DNA of 64,000 nucleotides, from assembly GCF_003865135.1 (NCBI RefSeq), contig NZ_BHZC01000001.1, positions 2,728,001 through 2,792,000 on the forward strand. Direction: 5' to 3'. A model generated the notes under the pieces. It did no database searches and had not been told where the DNA came from. It worked only from the letters and a program-made list of their open reading frames with translations. The stretch is from Streptomyces chrestomyceticus JCM 4735 (GTDB lineage Bacteria; Actinomycetota; Actinomycetes; Streptomycetales; Streptomycetaceae). Of the stretch, positions 10,468 to 19,074 are shown piece after piece. Both the position numbers and the translations under genes were made by a program. Positions within the stretch are counted from its first letter, which is position 1. Each line of letters starts with the position of its first letter.

Positions 10468-11001
10468 TCAGCGCCTCACCAATCGCCGCGCCAGGAAGTG
10501 GGACAGAACCGTGGCCGCCCCGGCCACGGCCAAGCCGCTCACCGCCCCGCGCGCGTCCGTCGGCCTGAGACACCCCGTACGACGAAGCCTGCCGCGCGCC
10601 CACATCGCGTACGGGATGACGATCAGCGGTGAGGTGACCGAGCCGGGGGTGTAGCCCCGTACGGCCGCGGCCTGCGCGAGGTGCACCAGGCCGTGCAGCC
10701 CGAACCCGTCCACCGCCCCCTGGAAGAAGGCCGACCGGCCACCGGTGCGGTGCCCCCGCACCGAGGCAGCGGCCACGACGACCGCCATGGTCCCCACCGC
10801 GACCGTGAACTCCCGCTGGTCCACGCCCTCCAGCGCCTTCCAGAACCGTTCCGGCACCCCGGAAAACCGTTCCCGCAGCTCCGGCACGCTGTTACGGATC
10901 CACCGCGGCCCGAAGACCACCTCCTCCGCATCATGCAGCGCCCAGGCAGCGAGCAGTCCGAACGTGACAGCGGGGCTCATGTCCTGCGTGATCACCGACA
11001 T
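10468..11001 (-). CDS. HXXEE domain-containing membrane protein
   Basis: A 177-residue protein carrying the HXXEE signature (ALHDAEEVVFGP) near residue 25 and a second conserved His motif (HGLVHLAQAAAVRGYTPG). Several hydrophobic segments suggest an integral membrane protein. Function of the family is unknown. Start chosen at ATG 11001; ATG 10980 or upstream starts up to 11142 are possible. It is convergent with the GDPD gene. Confidence 0.75.
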   Translation of the reverse strand: MSVITQDMSPAVTFGLLAAWALHDAEEVVFGPRWIRNSVPELRERFSGVPERFWKALEGVDQREFTVAVGTMAVVVAAASVRGHRTGGRSAFFQGAVDGFGLHGLVHLAQAAAVRGYTPGSVTSPLIVIPYAMWARGRLRRTGCLRPTDARGAVSGLAVAGAATVLSHFLARRLVRR

Positions 11002-11134
11002 GACCACCGAGTCTGCCACGCCCCCAAACCCGCCTGCCTTCCGGCCACTTACGAGCCCCCTTGACCTTGTCACGGTGTCAAGCACTCCACTGAGGGACGC
11101 ACCCACCCACCCCTCTCCCCTCATCGAGGCCCCC

Positions 11135-12082
11135 ATGCTCACCTACACCGGCTCCGGCCCGTACTGCTACAGCAACTCCCTCGCGATGCTGCTCGGCCCT
11201 GCCGCCCCGCCGACCGCCCTCATCGAAACCCTCACCGGCTCCCCGTTCGGCGTCCAACTCATCGGCGGCACCATGCCCCTGTTCGACCCGTACGGCTGGG
11301 ACCCGGAACGCGGCCTGGACGCCGCCGTGCAGGCACTCGGCCTGCACTGCACACGCGAAGCGGGCGGCACCCAGGACGAGGCACTGGCCCGTCTCCGCGC
11401 CGCCTGCTCGGAAGGCCCCGTCCTGGCCGGCCCACTGGAGATGGGCCTACTCCTGTACCAGCACGGCTCCGGCACCGCGAACGGCGCCGACCACTACGTC
11501 GTCGTCCTCGCCGTCGAGAACGACACCGTCCTCCTCCACGACCCGCACGGCCACCCGTACGCCACCCTCCCCACCCCGGCTTTCGCCGCAGCCTGGCGCG
11601 CGGAGACAGTGCCGTACACCGAAGACACCTACGTGATGCGCTCCGCCTTCACCCAACAGCGGACCGTCGCCCCAACGGACGCCCTGCGCCAGTCCCTACC
11701 CGGCGCCGTACAGTGGCTGGCCGGCCGCAACGACCTGCCGGTCGCGCCGGGAACACTGGGCGGAGCCGCCGCACTCGAAGCCCTGGCCGACCAGGTCGCC
11801 AAGGGCGACCTGCCTCCCGACACCCGCGAGCTGCTCGCTGAATTCGCCATCCAGGTCGGCACCCGCCGCCTCAACGACGCAGCAGCCTGCCTCGCCCCCC
11901 TGGGCCTGACCACCCCGGCCGCCCTCCTGACCGAACAGTCCCGCATCCTCGGCAGTTTGCAGTACCCCGTCGTCTCCAACGACGACCAAGCACTGGCAGC
12001 GGGCCTGCGACGACTCGGCCCTACGTACGATCGACTGCGCACCGCCCTGGAACAGGCCGTCGCGCAGGGCAAGCCACGCTGA
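11135..12082 (+). CDS. BtrH N-terminal / C39-like peptidase-fold protein
   Basis: A 315-residue protein. The N-terminal half resembles the BtrH/papain-like C39 fold: GPYCYSNSLAMLLG with a possible catalytic Cys near residue 10, and NGADHYVVVLAVEND with a candidate catalytic His, then LLHDPHGHPYATLP. The C-terminal half is helical with no recognised domain. BtrH of butirosin biosynthesis is an acyltransferase; here no carrier protein or antibiotic genes are nearby, so the role is open. ATG 11135 has GAGG five bases upstream. It is followed by a bidirectional terminator. Confidence 0.7.
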   Translation: MLTYTGSGPYCYSNSLAMLLGPAAPPTALIETLTGSPFGVQLIGGTMPLFDPYGWDPERGLDAAVQALGLHCTREAGGTQDEALARLRAACSEGPVLAGPLEMGLLLYQHGSGTANGADHYVVVLAVENDTVLLHDPHGHPYATLPTPAFAAAWRAETVPYTEDTYVMRSAFTQQRTVAPTDALRQSLPGAVQWLAGRNDLPVAPGTLGGAAALEALADQVAKGDLPPDTRELLAEFAIQVGTRRLNDAAACLAPLGLTTPAALLTEQSRILGSLQYPVVSNDDQALAAGLRRLGPTYDRLRTALEQAVAQGKPR

Positions 12083-12101
12083 ACCGCACGTACTACAAGG
12101 A

Positions 12102-12129
12102 GCCCCTGCGCCCACTCCTGCGCAGGGGC
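12102..12129. terminator. Bidirectional hairpin terminator
   Basis: A perfect 10-base stem (GCCCCTGCGC at 12102-12111, GCGCAGGGGC at 12120-12129) with an 8-base loop, placed between two convergent genes ending at 12082 and 12149. No T-run, as usual in Streptomyces. Confidence 0.8.
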
Positions 12130-12148
12130 ACGAACCGTGACGTCCCCC

Positions 12149-13243
12149 TCAGCGCACGAGGCTCAGCGACCTTTTGGCCTGGTGCTCGCCGGCTCCTTCT
12201 TCCTCGCCCGTCACCGTCTCCATGCTCAGCCCGAACAGCATTTCCGCCACCTCTTCCGCTCTGACGCCGAGCTGGTCGGCGACGTCACCGGGACGGATGC
12301 CCTTGGACCACAGCCCTTGGAAGACCTTGGTCAGGATCTGCGACGTCTCCCGCTTCTTCAGGCCCTGCGGTTCGTCCGTGCGATAGCCACGCGCACTCAG
12401 TTCCGCACAGGTCGATCGGTATTGCCAGTCGGTGAGAAGCCCCAGGTCGTGCATACGGTACGTCAGCGCCATGGCCGAGACTTTCCAGATCCGCTTGCCC
12501 TCCAGGACCTGGTCGACGCGGGCGCCCGCCGGCATGTGACCGAGCACGCTGGCGGCCGGCATGAGGAAGGCACTGGCGAAGTCGTTCGCCTGCCGTTCAG
12601 CCCCTGGACCGGTGCACGGGCGTTCACCGCTGCCGTGCATGATCAGGTGCCCCAGCTCGTGGGCGGCGTCGAACCTCCCGCGTTCGACGGTCTTCAGCAT
12701 GTTCAGGAAGACGAACGGAACCGTGCCCCGCCACACCGCGAACGCATCCACCTCCAACGAGTCCGGCGGCAGCGAAAAGACCCGGACCCCGTGCGCCTCC
12801 AGGAGGTGCACCATGTTCGGCGCCGGAGCGGTACCCAACCCCCAACGGGTGCGCACCATCTCCGCGGCCGTCTCCGGGTCCGGTTTGCCGAGCGAGGGCA
12901 GATCGGGCTCGGGCAGGCGAAAACGCTCGTCGATCCACTCGTACAACTGTGCCGCGAGTGTGCCCGCGGCCCGCGCTGAGTCCAGGACACGGGGCGGTGT
13001 CTTGGTACGGGCGCGCCAGGAGATGCCCTCCGCCGGCAGTTCGTCGATGTCCGGCCCACTGAAGAAACGCTCGGGAAAATCGAGCGCGTCGGCGAGCCGT
13101 CGAACGGTGGACGGCCGGGGCGCGGTGCGACCTGTCTCATAGTTCGACAGGCTCTGCAGGGACACTCCGGCGCGGGCGGAGAGATCTGCGAGGGTCAGTC
13201 CCCGGCGTTTCCGGGCCAGCGTGATGCGTGATGGGGTCACCAT
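12149..13243 (-). CDS. XRE-family regulator fused to ImmA/IrrE metallopeptidase
   Basis: A 364-residue protein. Residues ~1-65 form a Cro/C1-type helix-turn-helix (LADLSARAGVSLQSLSNYE). The central region holds an ImmA/IrrE-type zinc peptidase motif (AAHELGHLIMH) near residue 190 followed by ERQANDFASAFLMP, a conserved stretch of that family. In characterised systems the peptidase cleaves a partner repressor or toxin-linked protein. ATG 13243 has GAGGCAG upstream. The gene lies 72 bases downstream of an unknown 219-residue gene on the same strand; the two probably form one module. Confidence 0.85.
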   Translation of the reverse strand: MVTPSRITLARKRRGLTLADLSARAGVSLQSLSNYETGRTAPRPSTVRRLADALDFPERFFSGPDIDELPAEGISWRARTKTPPRVLDSARAAGTLAAQLYEWIDERFRLPEPDLPSLGKPDPETAAEMVRTRWGLGTAPAPNMVHLLEAHGVRVFSLPPDSLEVDAFAVWRGTVPFVFLNMLKTVERGRFDAAHELGHLIMHGSGERPCTGPGAERQANDFASAFLMPAASVLGHMPAGARVDQVLEGKRIWKVSAMALTYRMHDLGLLTDWQYRSTCAELSARGYRTDEPQGLKKRETSQILTKVFQGLWSKGIRPGDVADQLGVRAEEVAEMLFGLSMETVTGEEEGAGEHQAKRSLSLVR

Positions 13244-13315
13244 GGTGGACTGCCTCGTAGGGTCGGTGGTGCAGGGTGCGGCACTGTGAGAACAGTGCCG
13301 CACCGGGACGGGCTC

Positions 13316-13975
13316 TCAGCGGAACGGCACCGGGATGTCGATCTCGCCACCCCCATCTTCGTGCGGCGGTTCGATTCCGTCCATTTCGAAGACCGGCAGA
13401 AGGATGCGCCGCTTCCACTCCGAGACGTAACCGTCGACGACCTCGGCGGGCAGTGACAGCTCGTTGTGGACGTACACCTTGTCACCGGCCTCGATGCGGC
13501 GGGAGACGAGGAACCAGACCTGGAGGTGACCGGCCTCCTCTGAGCTGAGGACGACCTCGTTCCCGCGGTGCAGCGGGAACAGCTCCAGTTGCGCGGCGTT
13601 GTCCTCGGCGACCCGCTTCGTGGCCGCGCCACGACGGCGCGCGTTCCGGGGCGGGAACGTCCGTTCCCCCGTCGCCCCGTCACCGCTCATGACACCGAAG
13701 GCAACCGTCCTGTCAGGGTTGCAGACCAGCTCCAAGTGGTCGTGCAGAAGCCGTTTCCAGCCCTCGTGCCGGATGTGCATCTCACGAATGATCCGGACGT
13801 GTTCCTGATACGCCCTGGTGCCGGCGGTGTTCGCCGGGTGGTTCCGCGTCGCGGACCGGCGGGCGACCTCCCCGGCCCGCAAGGCCGGATGCAGGTACTC
13901 CAGCTTGGTGCCGAGGGCAGCAAGCTGCGTGCGATAGCCATCAGGCTCGGGTACGGCGACAGGAAGGACAGTCAT
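13316..13975 (-). CDS. Unknown protein, partner of the XRE/ImmA gene
   Basis: A 219-residue protein that I do not recognise. It is charged, has no membrane segment and no signal peptide. The N-terminal half is rich in His/Arg (HIRHEGWKRLLHDHLE); the C-terminal half looks beta-rich (LQVWFLVSRR, DKVYVHNELSLP) and ends acidic. It starts at ATG 13975 after GGAGG and is the first gene of a two-gene unit with the XRE/ImmA protein. By position it could be a toxin, a cleavage target or a sensor, but nothing in the sequence decides between these. Confidence 0.7.
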   Translation of the reverse strand: MTVLPVAVPEPDGYRTQLAALGTKLEYLHPALRAGEVARRSATRNHPANTAGTRAYQEHVRIIREMHIRHEGWKRLLHDHLELVCNPDRTVAFGVMSGDGATGERTFPPRNARRRGAATKRVAEDNAAQLELFPLHRGNEVVLSSEEAGHLQVWFLVSRRIEAGDKVYVHNELSLPAEVVDGYVSEWKRRILLPVFEMDGIEPPHEDGGGEIDIPVPFR

Positions 13976-14009
13976 TCAACCTCCGGGATCGGTGGACTCC
14001 GACTTGATC

Positions 14010-14035
14010 TTATAGAAACGCCACCGCAGATGCGG
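14010..14035 (-). promoter_or_regulatory. Candidate promoter and operator of the XRE/ImmA module
   Basis: Minus-strand TATAAGAT at about 14010-14017 is a good -10 element about 35-40 bases upstream of the start at 13975. An inverted repeat CCGCA-GA-TGCGG (14024-14035) sits where a repressor would block it. A second TATAAG-type element lies ~30 bases further upstream. By-eye call. Confidence 0.45.
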
Positions 14036-14122
14036 CCCCATTCTTATAAGCGCCGTACGGCATCCTCGCGTTACAGAGAGAAGTTGACCGCCTGTCAGGA
14101 AGCTGACACTTCGCCTGCCCCC

Positions 14123-15307
14123 TCACAACCCCACAATCCCATTCCACTCCTTGGCGAACGCCGGACGTTCCTTGGACGTGATGTCGCGGGCGATGGCCAG
14201 GCGCTCGCGCAGCGCGCCGTCCGGGAAGACCAGGGGGTCCTCGGCCAGCGCGGCGCGGTCCTCGTCCTTGGCGGAGGCGAGGATGTCCCGGGCGGCCGGG
14301 ACCGGGCAGACGTAGTTGACCCAGACGGCCAGTTCGGCGGCGATCTCCGGGCGGTAGTAGAAGTCGATCAGCTCTTCCGCGTTGTGCTTGTGCTCGGCGC
14401 GGCCGGGGATCATCAGGCTCTCCGCCCACAGTTCGGCGCCCTCCTGCGGCACCACGAACTCGATGTCCGGGTTGTCCTCCTTGAGCTGGATGACGTCACC
14501 CGAGTACGCCTGCGCCGCGAGCACGTCCCCGGAGGCCAGGTCCTTGATGTAGTCGTTGCCGGTGAAGCGCCGGATGTGTTTCCTGTCGACGAGGCGGCGG
14601 ATACGTTCCGTCATCCGGTAGAAGTCGGTCTCCGTCCAGCGCGTGATGTCGACGCCGTCGCCCTGCATGAGCATCGCGAAGGACTCGTCCAGCCCGGACA
14701 GCAGTGTCACCCGGCCGCGCAGGTCGTCCTTCCACAGGTCGGCGGTGTGCTGGATCTCCCGGCCGAGCTTCCGGCGGTTGTACGCGATGCCGGTGATGCC
14801 CGACTGCCAGGGGACGCTGTGCTTGCGCCCGGGGTCGAAGTGCGGGGTGCGCAGCAGCGGGTCGAGGTGTTGCGCGACGTGGGGCTGCCGGGCCCGGTCC
14901 ATCTCCTGCACCCAGCCGAGGCGTACGAAGCGGCCGCACATCCAGTCGCTGATGACGATCAGGTCGCGGCCGGTCGGCCGGCGGTTCATCAGGGCGGGGC
15001 TGATCTTCCCGAAGAACTCGTCGTTGTCGTTGATCTCTTCGGTGTACGTCACCGAGATGCCGGTGTGCCGCTCGAACGCCTCCAGCGTCGGCCGCCGCTG
15101 CTGGTCGCGCTCGTCCACGTCGATGTAGAGCGGCCAGTTGGCGAAGGTCAGGCGCCGGTCGCGGGCCGAGCGGTCGGGGGCCGCGCGGTCGGCCGGCGCG
15201 ACGTACGCCGCGGGCACTCCGCAGCCGGCCGCCAGCGCGGCCAGCGCCCCGGCCGCTCCCGTACCGACCGTGCCCCGTAGCAGCGAGCGTCGCGAAAGTT
15301 CAGCCAT
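14123..15307 (-). CDS. Second PotD-like polyamine-binding lipoprotein
   Basis: A 394-residue substrate-binding protein, paralogous to the one at 3536-4786. The twin-arginine-type signal is LSRRSLLRG and the lipobox ends ALAAGC. Shared family marks are LTFANWPLYIDVDE, YTEEINDNDEFFGKI, RRFTGNDYIKDL and VWVNYVCPVP. There is no permease or ATPase next to it, so it may use the PotABC genes at 591-3459. ATG 15307 is chosen. It lies 179 bases downstream of an aldehyde dehydrogenase and probably shares its transcript. Confidence 0.9.
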   Translation of the reverse strand: MAELSRRSLLRGTVGTGAAGALAALAAGCGVPAAYVAPADRAAPDRSARDRRLTFANWPLYIDVDERDQQRRPTLEAFERHTGISVTYTEEINDNDEFFGKISPALMNRRPTGRDLIVISDWMCGRFVRLGWVQEMDRARQPHVAQHLDPLLRTPHFDPGRKHSVPWQSGITGIAYNRRKLGREIQHTADLWKDDLRGRVTLLSGLDESFAMLMQGDGVDITRWTETDFYRMTERIRRLVDRKHIRRFTGNDYIKDLASGDVLAAQAYSGDVIQLKEDNPDIEFVVPQEGAELWAESLMIPGRAEHKHNAEELIDFYYRPEIAAELAVWVNYVCPVPAARDILASAKDEDRAALAEDPLVFPDGALRERLAIARDITSKERPAFAKEWNGIVGL

Positions 15308-15486
15308 GGCGAGCACTCTCACGTGCGGTGGGCGGCGGCGGCAAGCAACAGAACGTCGGCTGCCGGGGCGCTGTTCACGACGGTGTGCCGAGCGGCGGGA
15401 AGGGGGGCGGGACCGGTGGCGGGGCGGGCGAGCGCACGGGCGGGCGGGGCCGGTGCCGGGACCCCCGCCCGCCCGTGGCCAGCGAA

Positions 15487-16941
15487 TCAGCCGTCCAGCG
15501 ACGTCATCACGTGCTTGATGCGCGTGTAGTCCTCGAAGCCGTAGCCCGAGAGGTCCTTGCCGTAACCGGACTTCTTGAAGCCGCCGTGCGGCATCTCGGC
15601 GACCAGCGGGATGTGGGTGTTGATCCACACGCAGCCGAAGTCCAGCTTCTTCGACATCCGCATGGCCCGGGCGTGGTCCTTGGTCCACACCGAGGACGCC
15701 AGCGCGTACTCCACCCCGTTCGACCACTCGACGGCCTGGTCCTCGTCCCGGAAGGACTGGACGGTGATGACCGGGCCGAAGACCTCCTGCTGGACGATCT
15801 CGTCGTCCTGCTTGAGGCCGGAGACGACGGTGGGAGCGTAGAAGTAGCCCTTCTCGCCGACCTGGTGGCCGCCCGCCTCGATCTTGGCGTGCGCGGGCAG
15901 ACCGTCGATGAAGCGCTTGACCTGCGCCAACTGGTTGGCGTTGTTCAGCGGCCCGTAGAACACGTCCTCGTCGTCCGGCGCGCCGGTCCTGGTGTCGGCG
16001 GCGGCCTTGGCGAGCGCGGTCACGAACTCGTCGTGGATGGACTCGTGGACGAGCACCCGGGTCGCGGCCGTACAGTCCTGGCCGGCGTTGAAGTAGCCCG
16101 CCTCCGCGATGCCCTCGACCGCCTTGGCGATGTCGGTGTCCTCGAAGACCACGACCGGCGCCTTGCCGCCCAGCTCCAGGTGGACCCGCTTGAGATCCTT
16201 GGACGCGGACTCGGCGACCTGCATACCGGCCCGTACGGAGCCGGTGATCGAGGCCATCGCCGGGGTCTTGTGCTCGACCATCAGACGGCCGGTGTCCCGG
16301 TCGCCGCAGATGACGTTGAAGACGCCGCGGGAGTGGCCCAGCTCGTCCAGCACACCGCCGATGATCTCGGCGATCAGCACGGTCGAGGCGGGCGTGGTGT
16401 CGGAGGGCTTGAGGACGACGGTGTTGCCCGCGGCCAGCGCCGGGGCGAACTTCCACACCGCCATCATCATGGGGTAGTTCCACGGTGCGACCTGCGCGCA
16501 GACACCGACCGGCTCCCGGCGGACGATGGACGTCAGACCGTCCATGTACTCGCCCGCCGCGCGGCCCTCCAGCATCCGGGCGGCCCCCGCGAAGAAGCGG
16601 ATCTGGTCCACCATCGGCGGGATCTCCTCGGACCGGACGAGCGCGACCGGCTTGCCGCAGTTCTCCGACTCGGCGGCGATCAGCTCCTCGGCCCGCTCCT
16701 CGAAGCGGTCGGCGATCTTGAGCAGGACCTTCTGGCGCTCGGCCGGCACCAGGTCGCGCCAGGCGGGGAACGCCGTCGCGGCGGCGGCCATCGCGGCGTC
16801 GACGTCCGCGGCGCCGGACAGCGGAGCGGTGGCGTACGCCTCGCCCGTGGACGGGTCGACCACCTCCGTGGTCCGCCCGTCGGCGGCGTCCCGGAACTCC
16901 CCGTCGATGTAGTTGCGCAGCCGACGCAGTTCGGTGGTCAC
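15487..16941 (-). CDS. Gamma-aminobutyraldehyde dehydrogenase
   Basis: A 484-residue aldehyde dehydrogenase. Glu256 (VHLELGGKAP) and Cys290 (NAGQDCTAATR) are the catalytic pair; WNYPMMMAVWK is the coenzyme-binding region. GTG start at 16941 with GGAGGGG upstream. It is divergent from an Lrp regulator and a class III aminotransferase, and upstream of a polyamine-binding protein. This set matches the putrescine to 4-aminobutanal to GABA route, with this enzyme taking the second step. Compare the paralogue at 4845-6362. Confidence 0.92.
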   Translation of the reverse strand: MTTELRRLRNYIDGEFRDAADGRTTEVVDPSTGEAYATAPLSGAADVDAAMAAAATAFPAWRDLVPAERQKVLLKIADRFEERAEELIAAESENCGKPVALVRSEEIPPMVDQIRFFAGAARMLEGRAAGEYMDGLTSIVRREPVGVCAQVAPWNYPMMMAVWKFAPALAAGNTVVLKPSDTTPASTVLIAEIIGGVLDELGHSRGVFNVICGDRDTGRLMVEHKTPAMASITGSVRAGMQVAESASKDLKRVHLELGGKAPVVVFEDTDIAKAVEGIAEAGYFNAGQDCTAATRVLVHESIHDEFVTALAKAAADTRTGAPDDEDVFYGPLNNANQLAQVKRFIDGLPAHAKIEAGGHQVGEKGYFYAPTVVSGLKQDDEIVQQEVFGPVITVQSFRDEDQAVEWSNGVEYALASSVWTKDHARAMRMSKKLDFGCVWINTHIPLVAEMPHGGFKKSGYGKDLSGYGFEDYTRIKHVMTSLDG

Positions 16942-17034
16942 GAGCGACCCCTCCTAGTCAGGTGTCCAGTGCTTGAGATGCCCACCCTAGCCAGGAAGTC
17001 AACGTTTTCGACATACCCGAAAGGGATGAACGAC

Positions 17035-17072
17035 GAAATCAGTGGCGTCGATATCTACAGACAACTGATTTC
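17035..17072. promoter_or_regulatory. Inverted-repeat operator between aldehyde dehydrogenase and lrp
   Basis: GAAATCAGT (17035-17043) and ACTGATTTC (17064-17072) form a perfect 9-base inverted repeat with a 20-base spacer, in the middle of the 170-base divergent intergenic region and unusually AT-rich for this genome. This placement suits a site for the adjacent Lrp/AsnC regulator controlling both directions. Confidence 0.55.
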
Positions 17073-17111
17073 ATCGAATCAGGGTTGCGGGACTGACGAG
17101 GCTCGTGCACA

Positions 17112-17594
17112 GTGAGGGATGTGGCCACTCGTGACAGAAACGGCACCCAGTCGATCGACTCCGTCTCCCTGGCGATCATCGAGCAGCTCCAGGAGGACGG
17201 CCGCCGTCCGTACGCCGCGATCGGCAAGGCCGTCGGCCTGTCCGAGGCGGCGGTGCGGCAACGCGTACAGAAACTGCTCGACCAAGGCGTGATGCAGATC
17301 GTCGCGGTCACCGACCCCCTCACGGTCGGCTTCCGGCGGCAGGCGATGGTCGGGATCAACGTCGAAGGTGACCTCGACCCGGTGGCCGACGCCCTGACGG
17401 CCATGGAAGAGGTCGAGTACGTCGTCATGACCGCGGGCTCCTTCGATCTCCTCATCGAGATCGTCTGCGAGGACGACGACCACCTGCTGGAAATGATCAA
17501 CAAGCGGATCCGCACGCTGCCCGGCGTCCGGACGACCGAGAGCTTCGTCTACCTCAAGCTCCGTAAGCAGACCTACACCTGGGGAACCAGATAG
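17112..17594 (+). CDS. Lrp/AsnC-family transcriptional regulator
   Basis: A 160-residue regulator. The winged helix-turn-helix occupies residues ~15-65 (RRPYAAIGKAVGLSEAAVRQRVQKL), followed by the RAM/Lrp ligand-binding domain with GSFDLLIEIVCEDDDHLL and LPGVRTTESFVYLKL. GTG 17112 is used; a GTG at 17121 is also possible. It ends two bases before the aminotransferase start, so both are one operon. Context says it senses a polyamine or its breakdown product and controls the divergent aldehyde dehydrogenase. Confidence 0.9.
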   Translation: MRDVATRDRNGTQSIDSVSLAIIEQLQEDGRRPYAAIGKAVGLSEAAVRQRVQKLLDQGVMQIVAVTDPLTVGFRRQAMVGINVEGDLDPVADALTAMEEVEYVVMTAGSFDLLIEIVCEDDDHLLEMINKRIRTLPGVRTTESFVYLKLRKQTYTWGTR

Positions 17595-17596
17595 CC

Positions 17597-18958
17597 ATGA
17601 CCGCTGACCTCTCGAAGACGGCCTACGACCACCTGTGGATGCACTTCACCCGCATGTCGTCGTACGAGAACGCCCCCGTGCCGACGATCGTGCGCGGCGA
17701 GGGCACGAACATCTACGACGACAAGGGCAAGCGCTACATCGACGGGCTGGCCGGCCTGTTCGTCGTCCAGGCCGGGCACGGCCGCGCCGAACTCGCCGAG
17801 ACCGCGCTCAAGCAGGCCCAGGAACTGGCCTTCTTCCCCATCTGGTCGTACGCGCACCCCAAGGCCGTGGAGCTCGCCGAGCGGCTGGCGCACCACGCGC
17901 CGGGCGACCTGAACAAGGTCTTCTTCACCACCGGCGGCGGTGAGGCCGTCGAGACCGCGTGGAAGCTGGCCAAGCAGTACTTCAAGCTCACCGGCAAGCC
18001 CACCAAGCACAAGGTCATATCGCGCGCGGTGGCCTACCACGGCACGCCGCAGGGCGCCCTGTCCATCACCGGCCTGCCGGGCCTGAAGGCCCCGTTCGAG
18101 CCGCTGGTCCCCGGCGCCCACAAGGTCCCGAACACCAACATCTACCGCGCGCCGCTCTTCGGTGACGACCCGGAGGCGTTCGGCCGCTGGGCCGCCGCCC
18201 AGATCGAGCAGCAGATCCTCTTCGAGGGCGCGGACACCGTCGCCGCCGTCTTCCTGGAGCCGGTGCAGAACGCGGGCGGCTGCTTCCCGCCCCCGCCCGG
18301 CTACTTCCAGCGCGTCCGCGAGATCTGCGACCGGCACGACGTGCTGCTCGTCTCCGACGAGGTCATCTGCGCCTTCGGCCGCCTCGGCACGATGTTCGCC
18401 TGCGACAAGTTCGACTACGTACCCGACATGATCACCTGCGCCAAGGGCATGACCTCGGGCTACTCCCCGATCGGCGCCTGCGTCATCTCCGACCGGCTGG
18501 CCGAGCCGTTCTACAAGGGCGACAACACCTTCCTGCACGGCTACACCTTCGGCGGCCACCCGGTCTCCGCCGCCGTCGCCTGCGCCAACCTCGACATCTT
18601 CGAGCGCGAGGGCCTCAACCAGCACGTGCTGGACAAGGAGGACGCCTTCTTCTCGACCCTGAAGAAGCTGCACGACCTGCCGATCGTCGGCGACGTCCGC
18701 GGCAACGGCTTCTTCTACGGCATCGAACTCGTCAAGGACAAGACCACAAAGGAATCGTTCAACGACGAGGAGACCGAGCGGGTCCTGTACGGCTTCCTCT
18801 CCAAGGCCCTGTTCGACAACGGCCTGTACTGCCGTGCCGACGACCGCGGCGACCCGGTGATCCAGCTCGCCCCGCCGCTCATCGCCGACCAGCCGGTCTT
18901 CGACGAAATCGAGCAGATTCTGCGCGGCACGCTGACGGAGGCTTGGGCGAAGCTCTGA
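17597..18958 (+). CDS. Class III aminotransferase, probably putrescine/polyamine:pyruvate
   Basis: A 453-residue PLP enzyme of the omega-aminotransferase (class III) family. The aspartate contacting the pyridine is in LLVSDEVICAFGR, and the Schiff-base lysine is in MITCAKGMTSGYSP. TTGGGEAVETAWKLA is the phosphate-binding region. It directly follows the lrp gene and is divergent from a 4-aminobutanal dehydrogenase, so transamination of putrescine (or cadaverine) with pyruvate is the likely reaction. The substrate is inferred from context. Confidence 0.88.
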   Translation: MTADLSKTAYDHLWMHFTRMSSYENAPVPTIVRGEGTNIYDDKGKRYIDGLAGLFVVQAGHGRAELAETALKQAQELAFFPIWSYAHPKAVELAERLAHHAPGDLNKVFFTTGGGEAVETAWKLAKQYFKLTGKPTKHKVISRAVAYHGTPQGALSITGLPGLKAPFEPLVPGAHKVPNTNIYRAPLFGDDPEAFGRWAAAQIEQQILFEGADTVAAVFLEPVQNAGGCFPPPPGYFQRVREICDRHDVLLVSDEVICAFGRLGTMFACDKFDYVPDMITCAKGMTSGYSPIGACVISDRLAEPFYKGDNTFLHGYTFGGHPVSAAVACANLDIFEREGLNQHVLDKEDAFFSTLKKLHDLPIVGDVRGNGFFYGIELVKDKTTKESFNDEETERVLYGFLSKALFDNGLYCRADDRGDPVIQLAPPLIADQPVFDEIEQILRGTLTEAWAKL

Positions 18959-19019
18959 GACGTACGGCGAAGTAGGGGGCAGTAGGGGGGACGTACGGAG
19001 AGGTACGGGACTGCGGGCG

Positions 19020-19074
19020 CGGGCCCGGGGTCGAGGATCGTGCGGCAGTGGGCCGCTGCCTCGCCCCGGGCCCG
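19020..19074 (+). terminator. Strong hairpin terminator after the aminotransferase
   Basis: CGGGCCCGGGG (19020-19030) pairs with CCCCGGGCCCG (19064-19074). Inside, GAGG (19033-19036) pairs with CCTC (19059-19062) and CGGC with GCCG. It lies about 60 bases beyond the aminotransferase stop. Confidence 0.75.
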
